A DNA stretch of 64,000 nt, taken from NCBI RefSeq assembly GCF_019457885.1, contig NZ_JAHZST010000002.1, positions 248,001 through 312,000 on the forward strand, in the 5' to 3' direction. This document shows, piece by piece, positions 34,833 to 44,171 of this stretch. The notes beneath the pieces were generated by a model. The model saw only the letters and a program-made list of their open reading frames with translations. It made no database searches and was not told the origin of the DNA. The position numbers were made by a program, and so were the translations under genes. Positions within the stretch are counted from its first letter, which is position 1; each line of letters begins with the position of its first letter. The DNA comes from Shewanella nanhaiensis. Its GTDB lineage: Bacteria > Pseudomonadota > Gammaproteobacteria > Enterobacterales > Shewanellaceae.

Positions 34833-35336
34833 TTAAGAGGTCTGTTTAATAACAGTCACTTTCTCAATAATAAGCGTTTCTTGGGGCAGATCATCATGAC
34901 CAGCTTTCGAGCAGGTCTTTACCTTCGCCATCCTGTTAACCACATCCATCCCTGCGGTCACTCTACCAAAAACAGCATACCCCCACCCCTGATTAGTAGT
35001 CGCAGTGTGATCTAGGAAGGCGTTATCAGCCAAATTGATGAAGAACTCACCAGTGGCTGAGTGAGGCGCATCGGTTCGTGCCATCGCCAGCGCGCCTCTG
35101 ATATTTTTCAAACCTCGATTTGCTTCATTAACAATTGCAGCCCGAGTTGGCTTCTCATGCATCTGGGCAGTATAACCCCCACCCTGCACCATAAACCCTT
35201 TGATCACCCGATGAAAAATTGTACCTTCATAAAAACCATCTTCGCAGTACCTCAAAAAATTCTTAGAGCTTACTGGTGCGCGCTCAAAATCGAGTGCTAT
35301 CTCAATCTTGCCTAAGTTAGTCATAAAAATGATCAT
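34833..35336 (-). CDS. Cyclophilin-type peptidyl-prolyl isomerase (PpiB-like, cytoplasmic)
   Basis: There is no signal peptide. The cyclophilin signatures are FERAPVSSKNFLRYCEDGFY, GTIFHRVIKGFMVQGGG with the catalytic arginine, ARTDAPHSATGEFFINLADN and GYAVFGRVTAGMDVV. It catalyses cis-trans isomerisation of prolyl bonds. Length (167) matches PpiB. It is a single-gene unit. Confidence 0.92.
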   Translation of the reverse strand: MIIFMTNLGKIEIALDFERAPVSSKNFLRYCEDGFYEGTIFHRVIKGFMVQGGGYTAQMHEKPTRAAIVNEANRGLKNIRGALAMARTDAPHSATGEFFINLADNAFLDHTATTNQGWGYAVFGRVTAGMDVVNRMAKVKTCSKAGHDDLPQETLIIEKVTVIKQTS

Positions 35337-35618
35337 AAAAACTCGTTTACCTTATCTCGATCGATAAAGATCAATATGAAAAATTGGGGCTAAGTATACC
35401 TGAGAAAAGGTTTAGCCACCTGCCTCCAACTTCCGCAACCAGCAAGCACTTAACGACAACCCAAAAGAAACAAAAACAACACAACCAACAAGAAAAACAA
35501 ACAATGCCGCCGTTAAAATACGCAACCAAACGATACATATGTAAATAAGTGGTGACCTCCATATTCTCATTGATGTTTTTTGATAGATTTAAGCCCTACA
35601 CGCTATCGGGGGAAGCAG

Positions 35619-36173
35619 ATGAAATATAAAACAGTGGCAGCATTGGCAGCTTTGAGCCTAACTCAATGTACAAGCTTAGATATAGAGGAGTGTACGCATG
35701 CTGATTGGTACTCCTTAGGACTCAATGATGGGAATAGCGGCGCTACTCCTTATACCCTTAATAATTATATTCAGGACTGCAGTGAATTTGGTCTTGGTGT
35801 GGATTCAACTCAATGGAGAGCAGGCTATCAGATAGGGCTTAAAAACTACTGTCAACCAGAAAATGGCTACAAGTTAGGGCTAGAGGGAGCTTACTATAAT
35901 GGGGTCTGCGGCAGTAACGATTTTCTAAAACGTTATAATGAAGGCCACCGTAAATATGAAATAAAACAGCGAATATCTACAATTAAAACTAGGTTAAACA
36001 CGATTGAGAATGAAATAGCTCAAGCAACCAGCGCCATCAGATCAAGTATTGATGTAGCAAATAACAAAGAGAGAAAAAGTAGCCTTAAAAGGGAAAGGAA
36101 GCAGTTAGAGCAAGAGCTATTACTACTTCGTATCGGCGCTCCTGATGCATTTTCAATCCAATTCAATTTTTAA
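35619..36173 (+). CDS. DUF2799 family lipoprotein
   Basis: From the ATG at 35619, which follows a GGGGAAG ribosome site, the product has 184 residues. The lipobox is LTQC. The body has tandem glycine-rich segments WYSLGLNDGNSG, WRAGYQIGLKNYC and GYKLGLEGAYYNGVC, which define DUF2799, then a C-terminal coiled coil (KQRISTIKTRLNTIENEIAQ). The ATG at 35580 is upstream and has no ribosome site. It is an outer- or inner-membrane lipoprotein of unknown function. Confidence 0.82.
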   Translation: MKYKTVAALAALSLTQCTSLDIEECTHADWYSLGLNDGNSGATPYTLNNYIQDCSEFGLGVDSTQWRAGYQIGLKNYCQPENGYKLGLEGAYYNGVCGSNDFLKRYNEGHRKYEIKQRISTIKTRLNTIENEIAQATSAIRSSIDVANNKERKSSLKRERKQLEQELLLLRIGAPDAFSIQFNF

Positions 36174-36308
36174 CCATATCAGCTAATTAATCAGACATAT
36201 GAATAAAAGCGTATGATAGTCACCATAGACATTACTGACATCAGCGACTCAAAGCATGGGAAACTGCAATATTACCGGCTCGATGAGCTATTTAACCTAA
36301 ATTGAAAG

Positions 36309-36632
36309 TTAATTCTCACGATTAGTGGTGATATTAACCTTTTGGTGCTCCGCGACTAAGCTCGCAAGTTCATTCTGCCTCGCCGTAATTTGGGAACTGT
36401 CTAAAGCGAGTTGCTTTCCCTGTTCACGGGGCAGTTTCATCGGATATTGGCAGCTACCACACACCAATAAGTAATCGGGAGTAAAGCGCCAAATGGTAAT
36501 AAAAAACAGCGAAGCAAATTCGGTTTCTTTATACAGAAACCACTCTCTCTCCACACCACAAAATTCGCAGTGACAACTCATTGGCGGCTCTATTAGCTCA
36601 TATTTCTTATCCATGCCAGCAAGAAAAAACAT
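36309..36632 (-). CDS. Zinc-ribbon small protein
   Basis: The 107-residue product has a treble pair of Cys pairs, CHCEFCGVERE and CGSCQYPMKLP, separated by a hydrophobic stretch (ASLFFITIWRFTPDYLLV). This gives a zinc ribbon with an inserted or membrane-facing segment. The C-terminal tail is polar. A GGAGG ribosome site precedes the ATG by six bases. I do not know a function. Confidence 0.7.
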   Translation of the reverse strand: MFFLAGMDKKYELIEPPMSCHCEFCGVEREWFLYKETEFASLFFITIWRFTPDYLLVCGSCQYPMKLPREQGKQLALDSSQITARQNELASLVAEHQKVNITTNREN

Positions 36633-36977
36633 CCCTTCCCTCCATCTAACCTCTTTAATAGGACAGCTTATTGTGTATAGAGAGATAAGAAAAGGCTTTA
36701 AATGCCTGACTTACCCAGGCAAGCCTTTCACCGATAAACCATTATTAAGATACTGTCGACCTCCTTAATTCCCCCTCTCATCATATTACCCACCTGCATT
36801 CACAGCTCAAGATAAAATGAGAAAACATCACTATTAACCAATTAACATTCATATTTAAGTTCTCCAATAAACATCATTAATTGACTAAATGTAAACCGCT
36901 TTAGATATTATAGGTAACGTGCTTTAATATGGTTACTCACAAACCGATTACAAAGCACCAACATATAAGGAGGAGTT
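36633..36977. other. Intergenic region with a nested hairpin
   Basis: No supported gene. At 36693-36730 AAGGCTT and AAGCCTT enclose GCCTG/CAGGC, a two-level hairpin. On the reverse strand a short TTTTCTTATC follows, on the far side from any gene end, so its role is unclear. The last 120 bases are AT-rich and hold the promoter of the LysR gene. Confidence 0.45.
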
Positions 36978-37865
36978 TTGTCGTTACCTGAATTTAAAAT
37001 AACCCAGCTTCGCCACTTTATTTGGGTAGCGGAGTTAAAAGGCTTTCATTCCGCAGCAAAAAAAGCATGCCGAACTCAACCTGCAATATCATTATCAATA
37101 CGAGAACTGGAGAACAAGTTAGACACAGCTCTTTTTGAAAAGGTAAACACCAAGGCCACCATATTAACTCCTTTCGGTAAGTATTTTTTACCTAAGGCAA
37201 AAGAACTTATTTATCACCATGATAATATTGCTCTCGACATGGCATTAATGTGTGAGCATAAAACAGGGCATTTACGCCTTGCTTCTGTCCCCTCAATTTC
37301 TACTCGAATGTTACCCGAATTATTATCAGAATTTATAAATGATGTTCCAGATCTTCAGATAAGTTTATACGATGATAATTCTGAGGCTGTGTTGAAAAAA
37401 GTTGAAAAACAGCAAGTCGATATTGGCATATCTAGCTTACCCTATAAAAATGAACATGCTGATATTAAATTTACTCCAATATGGAAAGATCAGCTCGGAG
37501 TTGTGTGCCATAGAAATAATCCTCTCGTAGAAGAAACGGAACTACACTGGAAAAAATTGCGTAAGCTACGATTGATTAGAAATGGGACTTCACGCCTATT
37601 AGAAGACACGAAAGCAAAGTCTTTACTAAATGATTCACAGTTATTCATCTCTACTATGATCTCATTAATTGCAATGCTAGAAGCTGGACTTGGCGTTACC
37701 ACATTGCCTTGGTTCGCCTTCCCACAGAATAACAATAACCTACGCTTCATTCCTCTTAAAAATCCTAAGGTGATTCGTCAAACAGGGATCGTTCAGCTTA
37801 AAAATAAATCCTTATCTCCTGCAGCATCAGCTCTAGAAAACTTCATTATAAAAAATACAAATTAA
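36978..37865 (+). CDS. LysR-family transcriptional regulator
   Basis: Residues 1-65 form the winged helix-turn-helix: LRHFIWVAELKGFHSAAKKA, TQPAISLSIRELENKLDTAL and FEKVNTKATILTPFGK. The effector domain follows (DIGISSLPY, GLGVTTLPWF). The start is TTG at 36978 behind AAGGAGGAG; the slightly short spacing and weak start codon suggest tight expression. The next gene downstream, 417 bases later on the same strand, is the unusual secreted zincin-like protein, a plausible target. The DNA here is AT-rich compared with the flanking core genes. Confidence 0.9.
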   Translation: MSLPEFKITQLRHFIWVAELKGFHSAAKKACRTQPAISLSIRELENKLDTALFEKVNTKATILTPFGKYFLPKAKELIYHHDNIALDMALMCEHKTGHLRLASVPSISTRMLPELLSEFINDVPDLQISLYDDNSEAVLKKVEKQQVDIGISSLPYKNEHADIKFTPIWKDQLGVVCHRNNPLVEETELHWKKLRKLRLIRNGTSRLLEDTKAKSLLNDSQLFISTMISLIAMLEAGLGVTTLPWFAFPQNNNNLRFIPLKNPKVIRQTGIVQLKNKSLSPAASALENFIIKNTN

Positions 37866-38282
37866 TAAGCCTCCTTACATTAACTTAAGACACTTTCTAA
37901 AAAACTCTACCTTATAATAATATATTATATGTATTAACCAGTAGAATTACGTTCTTACGGCAGCGTGAAAATACATTCATTAAATTTAAAATCAATATTA
38001 GACACTATTTGATGAGTAAAACTTATCCAACAATAAGCTTTCCTTCAAAATACCACTATTTACTATTAGTAACAGAAACTTATGATAACAAACACCTTAA
38101 TGTAAAAATATAACCACTCTATATCAATAAATAAAATAAGAGAGTAGTGTAATTTACAGCAAGCTTGCATCTTTATAATTACATTTATTTAAAACACTAT
38201 TTTCCCGGTGGAGTTAATTGTCACATACACAAGTTGCCACTCGGTAAAACCTCAAGTTTATATTTGAAATAAGGATTTATAG
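37866..38282. other. Long AT-rich leader before the secreted zincin-like gene
   Basis: No supported gene. This stretch is very AT-rich. It separates the LysR regulator from the 735-residue secreted protein and is long enough for a regulated promoter. An AAGGA ribosome site (38272-38276) lies seven bases before the ATG. I see no clear terminator for the regulator gene. Confidence 0.5.
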
Positions 38283-40490
38283 ATGTTTATACTTTCAAAA
38301 AAAATGAAACTATCTCTAGTAGCCATATCGATATTAAATATTCAGAGTGCTTGGGCAACTTCTTATATGCCTCTTGATAGTAATCTTCAAGAAAATGACT
38401 TGAAAAATATAATAAAAACACTAAACACAAAGGAAGCAGACTCAAACTACAAGCTACTATCCCTTACAAAAGATATAGAGTTTAACTTTGGAGAGATCAC
38501 CGAAGAGGGATATCAGAATGCTAAGGCTATATATCACAATGGAAAAATCACAATAAACCCTAATAGAATTAATGACAAAGCAGATCTACGCTCAGTCATC
38601 ATTCATGAAAGTGTACATGCTTTACATCCTGAATTAACAGAAAACGAAGTTGATATTTTTGCGACAAACTATGCGTTACAAAATAATACTATTTATAACC
38701 ATCAATACTCAGTAGACCCCATCACTGGCGATGCATTTCGACCGAGTATTCCAAATCCATTTCAAAATAACTTAATTAGGGGACTCTGTCGTGCTGGTGC
38801 AGGTACAGCATTAAGCGCGGCAGGATCGTTTGGCCTCATAGGCTTAGGTCAAGATGTTTATAACCATGTCATTGGAGGTTCATCATTAAGTCAGGAGCTA
38901 TTTAATGCCGCCCAAGGAACTGCAGTACCATTAGCTTGGGCCTTTTTCGATTACACTTTACAAAGAGCACAGTGGACTCATGGATTCCCTGGTAGTCATG
39001 CTGGTGATGGTCAAAGAATCAACGATGCCCTGCGAGCAATGCCGAGAGTAGGCAACATACTTGCAGATACACTGAACTTAGGCCATTTGACCCAAAGAAC
39101 CTTAAGAGAAGAGCTAGGTCTATTGATGTTTGTCGGTGCCATTGGCACCAACGCCATGATTCAAAAAGTAGCAGATGCAAATAACGCCTCAGCAGCAGCT
39201 TGGCCATTGAAAGTCGCCGACACCGCTATATGGGGTGGGTTAAATGGTATGGTCGGTGAATTTGCTCGCTATGCTGACGGCGGCACTTACACCTCATTGC
39301 CGACTTCACATCCTGGCTCTCTTATGCCCTACTTAGGTGGACAAAAATGGGCGTTACTATCCAGCTCTATTAACTGTGGTTTGGGAGCATATTTAGGCAA
39401 TCAAGCCTATGGTTCCTATGCTAAATGGCATCCTGTGCCTGCAAATGCCACGACTTCCGAATACGCGAGCAGTTCATATGGCGCAGCGGCCGCGTATATG
39501 GGCACTTGGATAGCAACAGATGGTTTATTCAAATACTTTCAATATGCTACGGCCGCGGGTATTGCAGGCTTCGCTGATGTCGATTGGAATCAAGTTAGGT
39601 TGGACGGTATTGAGCGAATTACCACTGCCTTCAGCAGCCAATACGCAGCAGAGAATATTCCAGAAGATCTCGAGTTAGGCTCAATACCTGAAGTATCGAC
39701 ACATATGCGTCGTCGTAGAGATACAACGCTCAATGCACGTACCGCAAGAACAAGAAGAATGTTCGATGAACTAAAGATCACCAAAAGCGAAGCGATTGCC
39801 GCATGGGAGCGAGTCATTCAACCACCACTGACGCTAAACAACTTCCAGAAAGTCGATATGGTAAGGCTTAAACAGGATACGGCGTTCAAAAAAGATCTAA
39901 ATGGCTTTAATCCTTCCGTTATCATAGGGAGCAATCCTACACTCAACACTCTTAAAAATAAGGAGTTGGCTCATATAACCAAAGAGGTTGCAACGATTTC
40001 AAATGTGATCCCACGCAATGACTACACCGATTGGCGACAGTGGTGGAACTACAGCTCCTGGGCCCATGGTTGCATAAAAGATGGTGTTGTAGAGTACGGC
40101 CAATGGTTATCAGATGGCGGTAATATTGATGCTCGTGATTGTGGCTTCGCTACCTATGGAAACGGTATCAACCAAGCGATACGCTTCAATGATGGTTCTG
40201 TAGCAATAGGCATTAATGGTAGAACGATTAACTCACTCGAAAACTGGACCATTGGTGCTGTTGGCGGCACAGATTGGAGTGGGTATAACGGTTATGCCTT
40301 CTTTGATCCCCAAGGACGACCTGCCGCGATGGCCATTAGTAATGCAAACTGGGCCGCTTACGGTGCAGGTTTTAGTTTCATCTACAAAAATGGCAAGTGG
40401 GAATCTAGAAGTCAGGACAATTGGATCGGAGAGTTTTCAAATAGTAACTCTCTTGATTCAAATGCATTTCGTTTTAGGTTCCCTCAATAA
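38283..40490 (+). CDS. Large secreted protein of unknown family with zincin motif; possible multidomain toxin or peptidase
   Basis: I do not recognise the whole protein. A signal peptide ends near AWA (residue 25). Residues 30-135 form a small domain with HESVHALH (H108, E109, H112) and, ten residues on, NEVDIFA; this HExxH plus E/D pattern resembles zincin peptidases of the IrrE/M78 or gluzincin type. Residues 165-450 are glycine/alanine-rich and hydrophobic, with several possible membrane-active helices (GAGTALSAAGSFGLIGLG, GAAAAYMGTWIATDGLF, YATAAGIAGF). A basic cluster MRRRRD at 475-480 is a possible processing site. Residues 580-735 are rich in Trp, Tyr, Gly and Asn and look beta-structured. 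The order enzyme, hydrophobic region, aromatic domain recalls AB-type toxins, but this is inference. The LysR gene upstream may control it. Confidence 0.75.
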   Translation: MFILSKKMKLSLVAISILNIQSAWATSYMPLDSNLQENDLKNIIKTLNTKEADSNYKLLSLTKDIEFNFGEITEEGYQNAKAIYHNGKITINPNRINDKADLRSVIIHESVHALHPELTENEVDIFATNYALQNNTIYNHQYSVDPITGDAFRPSIPNPFQNNLIRGLCRAGAGTALSAAGSFGLIGLGQDVYNHVIGGSSLSQELFNAAQGTAVPLAWAFFDYTLQRAQWTHGFPGSHAGDGQRINDALRAMPRVGNILADTLNLGHLTQRTLREELGLLMFVGAIGTNAMIQKVADANNASAAAWPLKVADTAIWGGLNGMVGEFARYADGGTYTSLPTSHPGSLMPYLGGQKWALLSSSINCGLGAYLGNQAYGSYAKWHPVPANATTSEYASSSYGAAAAYMGTWIATDGLFKYFQYATAAGIAGFADVDWNQVRLDGIERITTAFSSQYAAENIPEDLELGSIPEVSTHMRRRRDTTLNARTARTRRMFDELKITKSEAIAAWERVIQPPLTLNNFQKVDMVRLKQDTAFKKDLNGFNPSVIIGSNPTLNTLKNKELAHITKEVATISNVIPRNDYTDWRQWWNYSSWAHGCIKDGVVEYGQWLSDGGNIDARDCGFATYGNGINQAIRFNDGSVAIGINGRTINSLENWTIGAVGGTDWSGYNGYAFFDPQGRPAAMAISNANWAAYGAGFSFIYKNGKWESRSQDNWIGEFSNSNSLDSNAFRFRFPQ

Positions 40491-40637
40491 CCTTAAGCTG
40501 AATACTTAGCAAAACAATTTATAGAGAGGCTCAACGAGTCTCTCTACTTACTCGCTGAATGACCTATCATCTCCAAGCTAGAGATCCACGAAATACAATT
40601 AAACTTGTTGATAAATATTGACCTACTAACCTACTTG

Positions 40638-41042
40638 CTACTGTACCCAGTGGATAATCTCGTTAGCACCTTTTACTGCAAACTGCCTTTTAATTAAACT
40701 CCCAGATGAATCGAAAAGTAGCAGTTCAGCGGGACCCGCTCGATGGGTGGCGATCAGCTGTTCCCCCTCTGGAGTGCCCACTCGGGCGAGAAGAAGGTGA
40801 ACATCTTCACCAAGATGCACTCGAGCTTCGTTCATCTGTTCAGTCTGGGTATGGCTCACCGCCAGATTAGGATCATAGACAAACACCAAAGCAGGCTTAC
40901 CAGTACCTATCTGTTCGTGGGTGGCTTTAAACCCCTTTGGCATCATCATTAGCAGCCCTAAAAAAAGCACCACTATGGATAAAACGACACCAAAAGCGAT
41001 CCAAGGCTTTTTACGACTCGAGTTTGAATTGAGGTTATCCAT
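40638..41042 (-). CDS. Single-pass membrane protein with possible thioredoxin-like periplasmic domain
   Basis: One membrane segment (about residues 15-35) follows a basic N-terminus, giving N-in topology with about 100 residues outside. The domain opens KPALVFVYDPNLAVS and closes ELLLFDSSGSLIKRQFAVKG, a strand order like thioredoxin-fold proteins, but it lacks a CxxC motif. I do not recognise a family. It is a single gene. Confidence 0.65.
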   Translation of the reverse strand: MDNLNSNSSRKKPWIAFGVVLSIVVLFLGLLMMMPKGFKATHEQIGTGKPALVFVYDPNLAVSHTQTEQMNEARVHLGEDVHLLLARVGTPEGEQLIATHRAGPAELLLFDSSGSLIKRQFAVKGANEIIHWVQ

Positions 41043-41398
41043 GATGACACAGCCCTTTTACTGTTAAATGACGTAATTTAGCCACCAATTATAATCAAGA
41101 TAACTGAGGCTAATATTAAATCCTTCAACATAAAGCGCCAATACCAATATTAACCAGATATAAAAATGTACATTATGCTTTTTTGCTTTTTGTGATAGCT
41201 AGTTAGGCTCTTCTTTACTATTTCTAAAGACTAAAAATCTGCTAAATGAGGAAAAGTATAATATTCAGCATCATTACCAAAGCTTTTAACACAAGCTTTG
41301 CAGAACAACTAGATTTGCAACATTGATCACACCAGTAGAAGCGCTATACAATGCAGCAAAAATTTATGTGTTGCTAATGATTTAAGGTGGTATTCGCT
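41043..41398. other. Intergenic region before the SulP gene
   Basis: This AT-rich stretch divides the divergent 40638-41042 gene and the SulP gene. No supported gene. The AAGGTGG ribosome site of the SulP gene lies at 41384-41390. Confidence 0.5.
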
Positions 41399-43066
41399 TT
41401 GCTTAACCAACGCTTTCAAGATGTCAGTCTTAAAGGAGATATATTTGGTGGTGTCACAACCGCCATTATTTCATTACCACTGGCGCTCGCCTTTGGTGTG
41501 GCATCTGGAGCCGGTGCAGAAGCCGGGTTATGGGGCGCCATTTTAGTTGGTTTTTTTGCCTCACTGTTTGGCGGTTCTTCGACACTCATTTCAGAGCCGA
41601 CCGGCCCTATGACTGTGATCATGACGGCCATTTTGACCACCATGGTGGCCAAATATCCAGAGTCTGGCGTCGCTATCTCATTCACTATTGTGATGATGGC
41701 AGGAGCATTTCAATTTTTACTGGGCATGCTCAAATTAGGTAAATACGTCACGCTGATGCCCTATAGTGTGGTATCTGGTTTTATGTCAGGCATTGGCATC
41801 ATTTTAATCATCTTACAGCTGTCACCACTTTTAGGTCATGCTGCGCCTGCAGGTGGTGTGATGGGCACACTTAGCGCACTACCAGAAACCTTAATTAATC
41901 TTGATTTTAAAGAGCTGTTCTTAGGCGCATTAACCTTAGTCACCCTGTTTTTGTTTCCGCAAAAATATCGCAAATACGTGCCAGCGCAACTGGTAGCGTT
42001 AATTAGTGTGACGCTATTGTCAGTCATCATTTTTGAAAGTGACAGCATCCGCCGAATTGGCGAAATTCCAGCGGGCCTCCCCTCTTTGGTTATCCCACAT
42101 ATTAATAGTGAAATCTTCACAACCATGATTATCGACGCCATAGTGCTCGGCACATTGGGTTGTATTGATACCTTACTTACTGCCGTGATTGGTGACTCAT
42201 TAACACGTAAAGAGCACGACTCAGATACCGAGTTGCGCGGCCAAGGCTTAGCAAACATGTTAGCAGGTTTGTTTGGAGCGCTACCCGGTGCAGGCGCCAC
42301 TATGGGGACAGTCACTAACATCCAAGTGGGGGCGCGATCGCCAGTCTCAGGGATCACACGCGCACTCGTATTGGCCTTAGTGGTATTAGTAGCAGGTGGA
42401 TTAACCGAACCTATCCCAATGGCAGTTCTGGCTGGCATTGCCATGTATGTTGGCTTTAATATTTTGGATTGGAGTTTTATTCAACGCGCTCATAAAGTCA
42501 GCGTTGCTGGTATGGCAATCATGTATGGCGTCATGCTGCTTACGGTGTTTGTCGACCTAATTGTCGCGGTAGGTTTAGGGGTGTTTATTTCAAACATCAT
42601 CATTATTGAACGTCTTAGCCGCGAACAAGCTCGTCAAGTCAAAGCCATTAGTGATGCAGACCAAGACACAGTACCACTGACTCAAAGTGAGAGCGATCTA
42701 CTGGATCAAGCCAAAGGCAAAGTACTGTTCTTTTACTTGTCTGGCCCCATGATTTTCAGTGTATCGAAAGCGATATCTCGCCAGCATAATAGCATCAGTG
42801 AATATGAGGCGATGATTTTAGATTTAACAGACGTGCCTATGATAGATGTCACGGTTGGCTTAGCATTAGAAAATGCCATCAAAGATGCACAAGACACGAA
42901 TTGTGAAGTATTTTTATTGTGTCCAAATCAACAAACTCAAAAGCAGTTGAATAAATTCCATGTGATTGATTCGCTACCACAGCAGAACATCTTCTTATTC
43001 CGCTATGAAGCATTACAAGCTGCACTGAACCACGTGGGGCCGAGTCAACAACCTCTGTCAGTTTAG
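41399..43066 (+). CDS. SulP-family anion transporter with STAS domain
   Basis: The N-terminal 400 residues give about 12-14 membrane segments with the SulP signatures FGGVTTAIISLPLALAFGVA, GLWGAILVGFFASLFGGS, ISEPTGPMTVI and LGTLGCIDTLLTAVIGDSLT. A C-terminal STAS domain follows (FFYLSGPMIFSVSKAI, MILDLTDVPMIDVT). Bacterial SulP proteins carry sulfate, bicarbonate or dicarboxylates; substrate cannot be set by eye. I place the start at TTG 41399, eight bases after AAGGTGG; a GTG at 41387 lies inside that ribosome site. The hairpin at 43108-43146 is its terminator. Confidence 0.9.
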   Translation: MLNQRFQDVSLKGDIFGGVTTAIISLPLALAFGVASGAGAEAGLWGAILVGFFASLFGGSSTLISEPTGPMTVIMTAILTTMVAKYPESGVAISFTIVMMAGAFQFLLGMLKLGKYVTLMPYSVVSGFMSGIGIILIILQLSPLLGHAAPAGGVMGTLSALPETLINLDFKELFLGALTLVTLFLFPQKYRKYVPAQLVALISVTLLSVIIFESDSIRRIGEIPAGLPSLVIPHINSEIFTTMIIDAIVLGTLGCIDTLLTAVIGDSLTRKEHDSDTELRGQGLANMLAGLFGALPGAGATMGTVTNIQVGARSPVSGITRALVLALVVLVAGGLTEPIPMAVLAGIAMYVGFNILDWSFIQRAHKVSVAGMAIMYGVMLLTVFVDLIVAVGLGVFISNIIIIERLSREQARQVKAISDADQDTVPLTQSESDLLDQAKGKVLFFYLSGPMIFSVSKAISRQHNSISEYEAMILDLTDVPMIDVTVGLALENAIKDAQDTNCEVFLLCPNQQTQKQLNKFHVIDSLPQQNIFLFRYEALQAALNHVGPSQQPLSV

Positions 43067-43107
43067 CCCCCTAATAACCTGAAAATAATACAGCCAATTT
43101 CACTATT

Positions 43108-43146
43108 AAAAAAGCCCCGATACCTTGAGGTATCGGGGCTTTATCT
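43108..43146. terminator. Terminator of the SulP gene
   Basis: AAAGCCCCGATACC and GGTATCGGGGCTTT pair perfectly around TTGA. The same stem, with a GTAA loop, ends groL at 47208-47240. Poly-A on one side and a T-run on the other make it usable in both directions, so it can also serve the converging gene at 43206. Confidence 0.88.
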
Positions 43147-43205
43147 TTAACTGCTATCAACTTTGAGCGCAGGAATGTATCTGTGCCAAATTAGCAATAC
43201 ACGAT

Positions 43206-43568
43206 TTACACAATCGTTGAATTAAACAACATACCTGGCATAAAAAAGCTGAATGCAAAGGTAACTGAGCCAGTCAGAAAAAATGCAATACAGCAAAAAG
43301 ATGCTTGAGTTAAAAAGATTCTTGGTTTTACTGATGCGCTATGCCTTATCGAAAAGCCTATCAATGCCAATTGAACTTGCAACATTTGATATTTAAGGCT
43401 TAACCATTGCCAAATAGGTTTCATCCAAACGAGCAGCATTACGAATGTCACTTCAATCCCACCAAATTGAAGTAGTATTGCAATTTCAGGTACAAATATT
43501 GCCGCAACAATTAGAAAAGTGGTCAATAATATTTTTTGTAAAAGCGTTAAATCTTCCCATTGCTTCAT
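43206..43568 (-). CDS. Small membrane protein of unknown function
   Basis: The product has 120 residues and three or four membrane segments (about 12-30, 35-55, 85-110). An AAAGGGAATAAC ribosome site precedes the ATG. It begins 19 bases after the remains of another small membrane gene, so the two once formed a two-gene unit. I do not recognise the family. Confidence 0.65.
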   Translation of the reverse strand: MKQWEDLTLLQKILLTTFLIVAAIFVPEIAILLQFGGIEVTFVMLLVWMKPIWQWLSLKYQMLQVQLALIGFSIRHSASVKPRIFLTQASFCCIAFFLTGSVTFAFSFFMPGMLFNSTIV

Positions 43569-43586
43569 GTTATTCCCTTTATCCCG

Positions 43587-43832
43587 TCACTTGGCTTTAT
43601 CGCGCGCGCCTGCTAATCGACCAAAGAATTCACTAAGGCCGACCTTCTTTCTAATGTGCTCAGCCCAACAGTCACCAATAATGAAACCTACAGCACCCAA
43701 GCAACTATCGTAAGCGAGCTAAGTTGACCTGACGACAAACTCAATGCTACGCCAACAAAAAGCCCTAGAAGCGTTGGTGATGCTGCTATTGACAGCCACT
43801 GTAATGCAAAAAAATAGACTAACTAATCTCAT
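43587..43832 (-). pseudogene. Frameshifted small membrane protein gene
   Basis: A perfect ribosome site (AAGGAG) and ATG at 43832 open the frame MRLVSLF. One extra T in a run of seven then shifts it; the next frame reads FALQWLSIAASPTLLGLFVG and on to LTIVAW, and a missing G near 43700 shifts it back to GAVGFIIGDCWAEHIRKKVG and LSEFFGRLAGARDKAK, ending at 43587. The pieces add up to a two-segment membrane protein of about 80 residues with a basic tail. The two shifts cancel in frame. It could be a pseudogene or reflect base-calling errors. Confidence 0.5.
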
Positions 43833-44099
43833 TGGTTCTCCTTAACCCTATTTATAAACCAGTTAAAGAATACACATAAAACAATATAATTTCGACATAT
43901 TATGTCGAAAATACAGTTCACCACGAATATCCAAAACATAGCCACCCATAATTATTTCTTATTATTCAGAAGAAATAGGCTTTTCGGCCTAAACTCGATA
44001 ATTCAGAACTATTTACGCCACACTGGCTATAAATTTCAGCTTGTCGCTCCTCTATCGCTAAAACCTCAACTCAAAAGCTCAAAATCAACCAACACAAAA
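43833..44099. other. Region between the decayed gene and the transposase
   Basis: No supported gene. It contains the left flanking inverted repeat of the transposase (43937-43953). The remainder is AT-rich. Confidence 0.5.
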
Positions 44100-44117
44100 A
44101 CCGAGTGAGCACTCGGT
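44100..44117 (-). terminator. Terminator of the transposase gene
   Basis: ACCGAGTG pairs with CACTCGGT around AG; on the reverse strand TTTTTGTG follows. It lies about 55 bases past the stop codon. Confidence 0.7.
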
Positions 44118-44171
44118 TACTAATCTAGGTGATTGGAGTCGTTTAAATGAACGTCATGTTACAAAGACTAA

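Noticed and set aside
34842..34855. CTGTTTAATAACAG as a LexA box
   Set aside because: The spacing is six rather than eight bases, and it lies at a gene 3' end.
41836..42444. Long open reverse frame inside the SulP gene
   Set aside because: It is a codon-bias shadow of the transporter; its Pro/Ala/Thr-rich sequence mirrors membrane codons.
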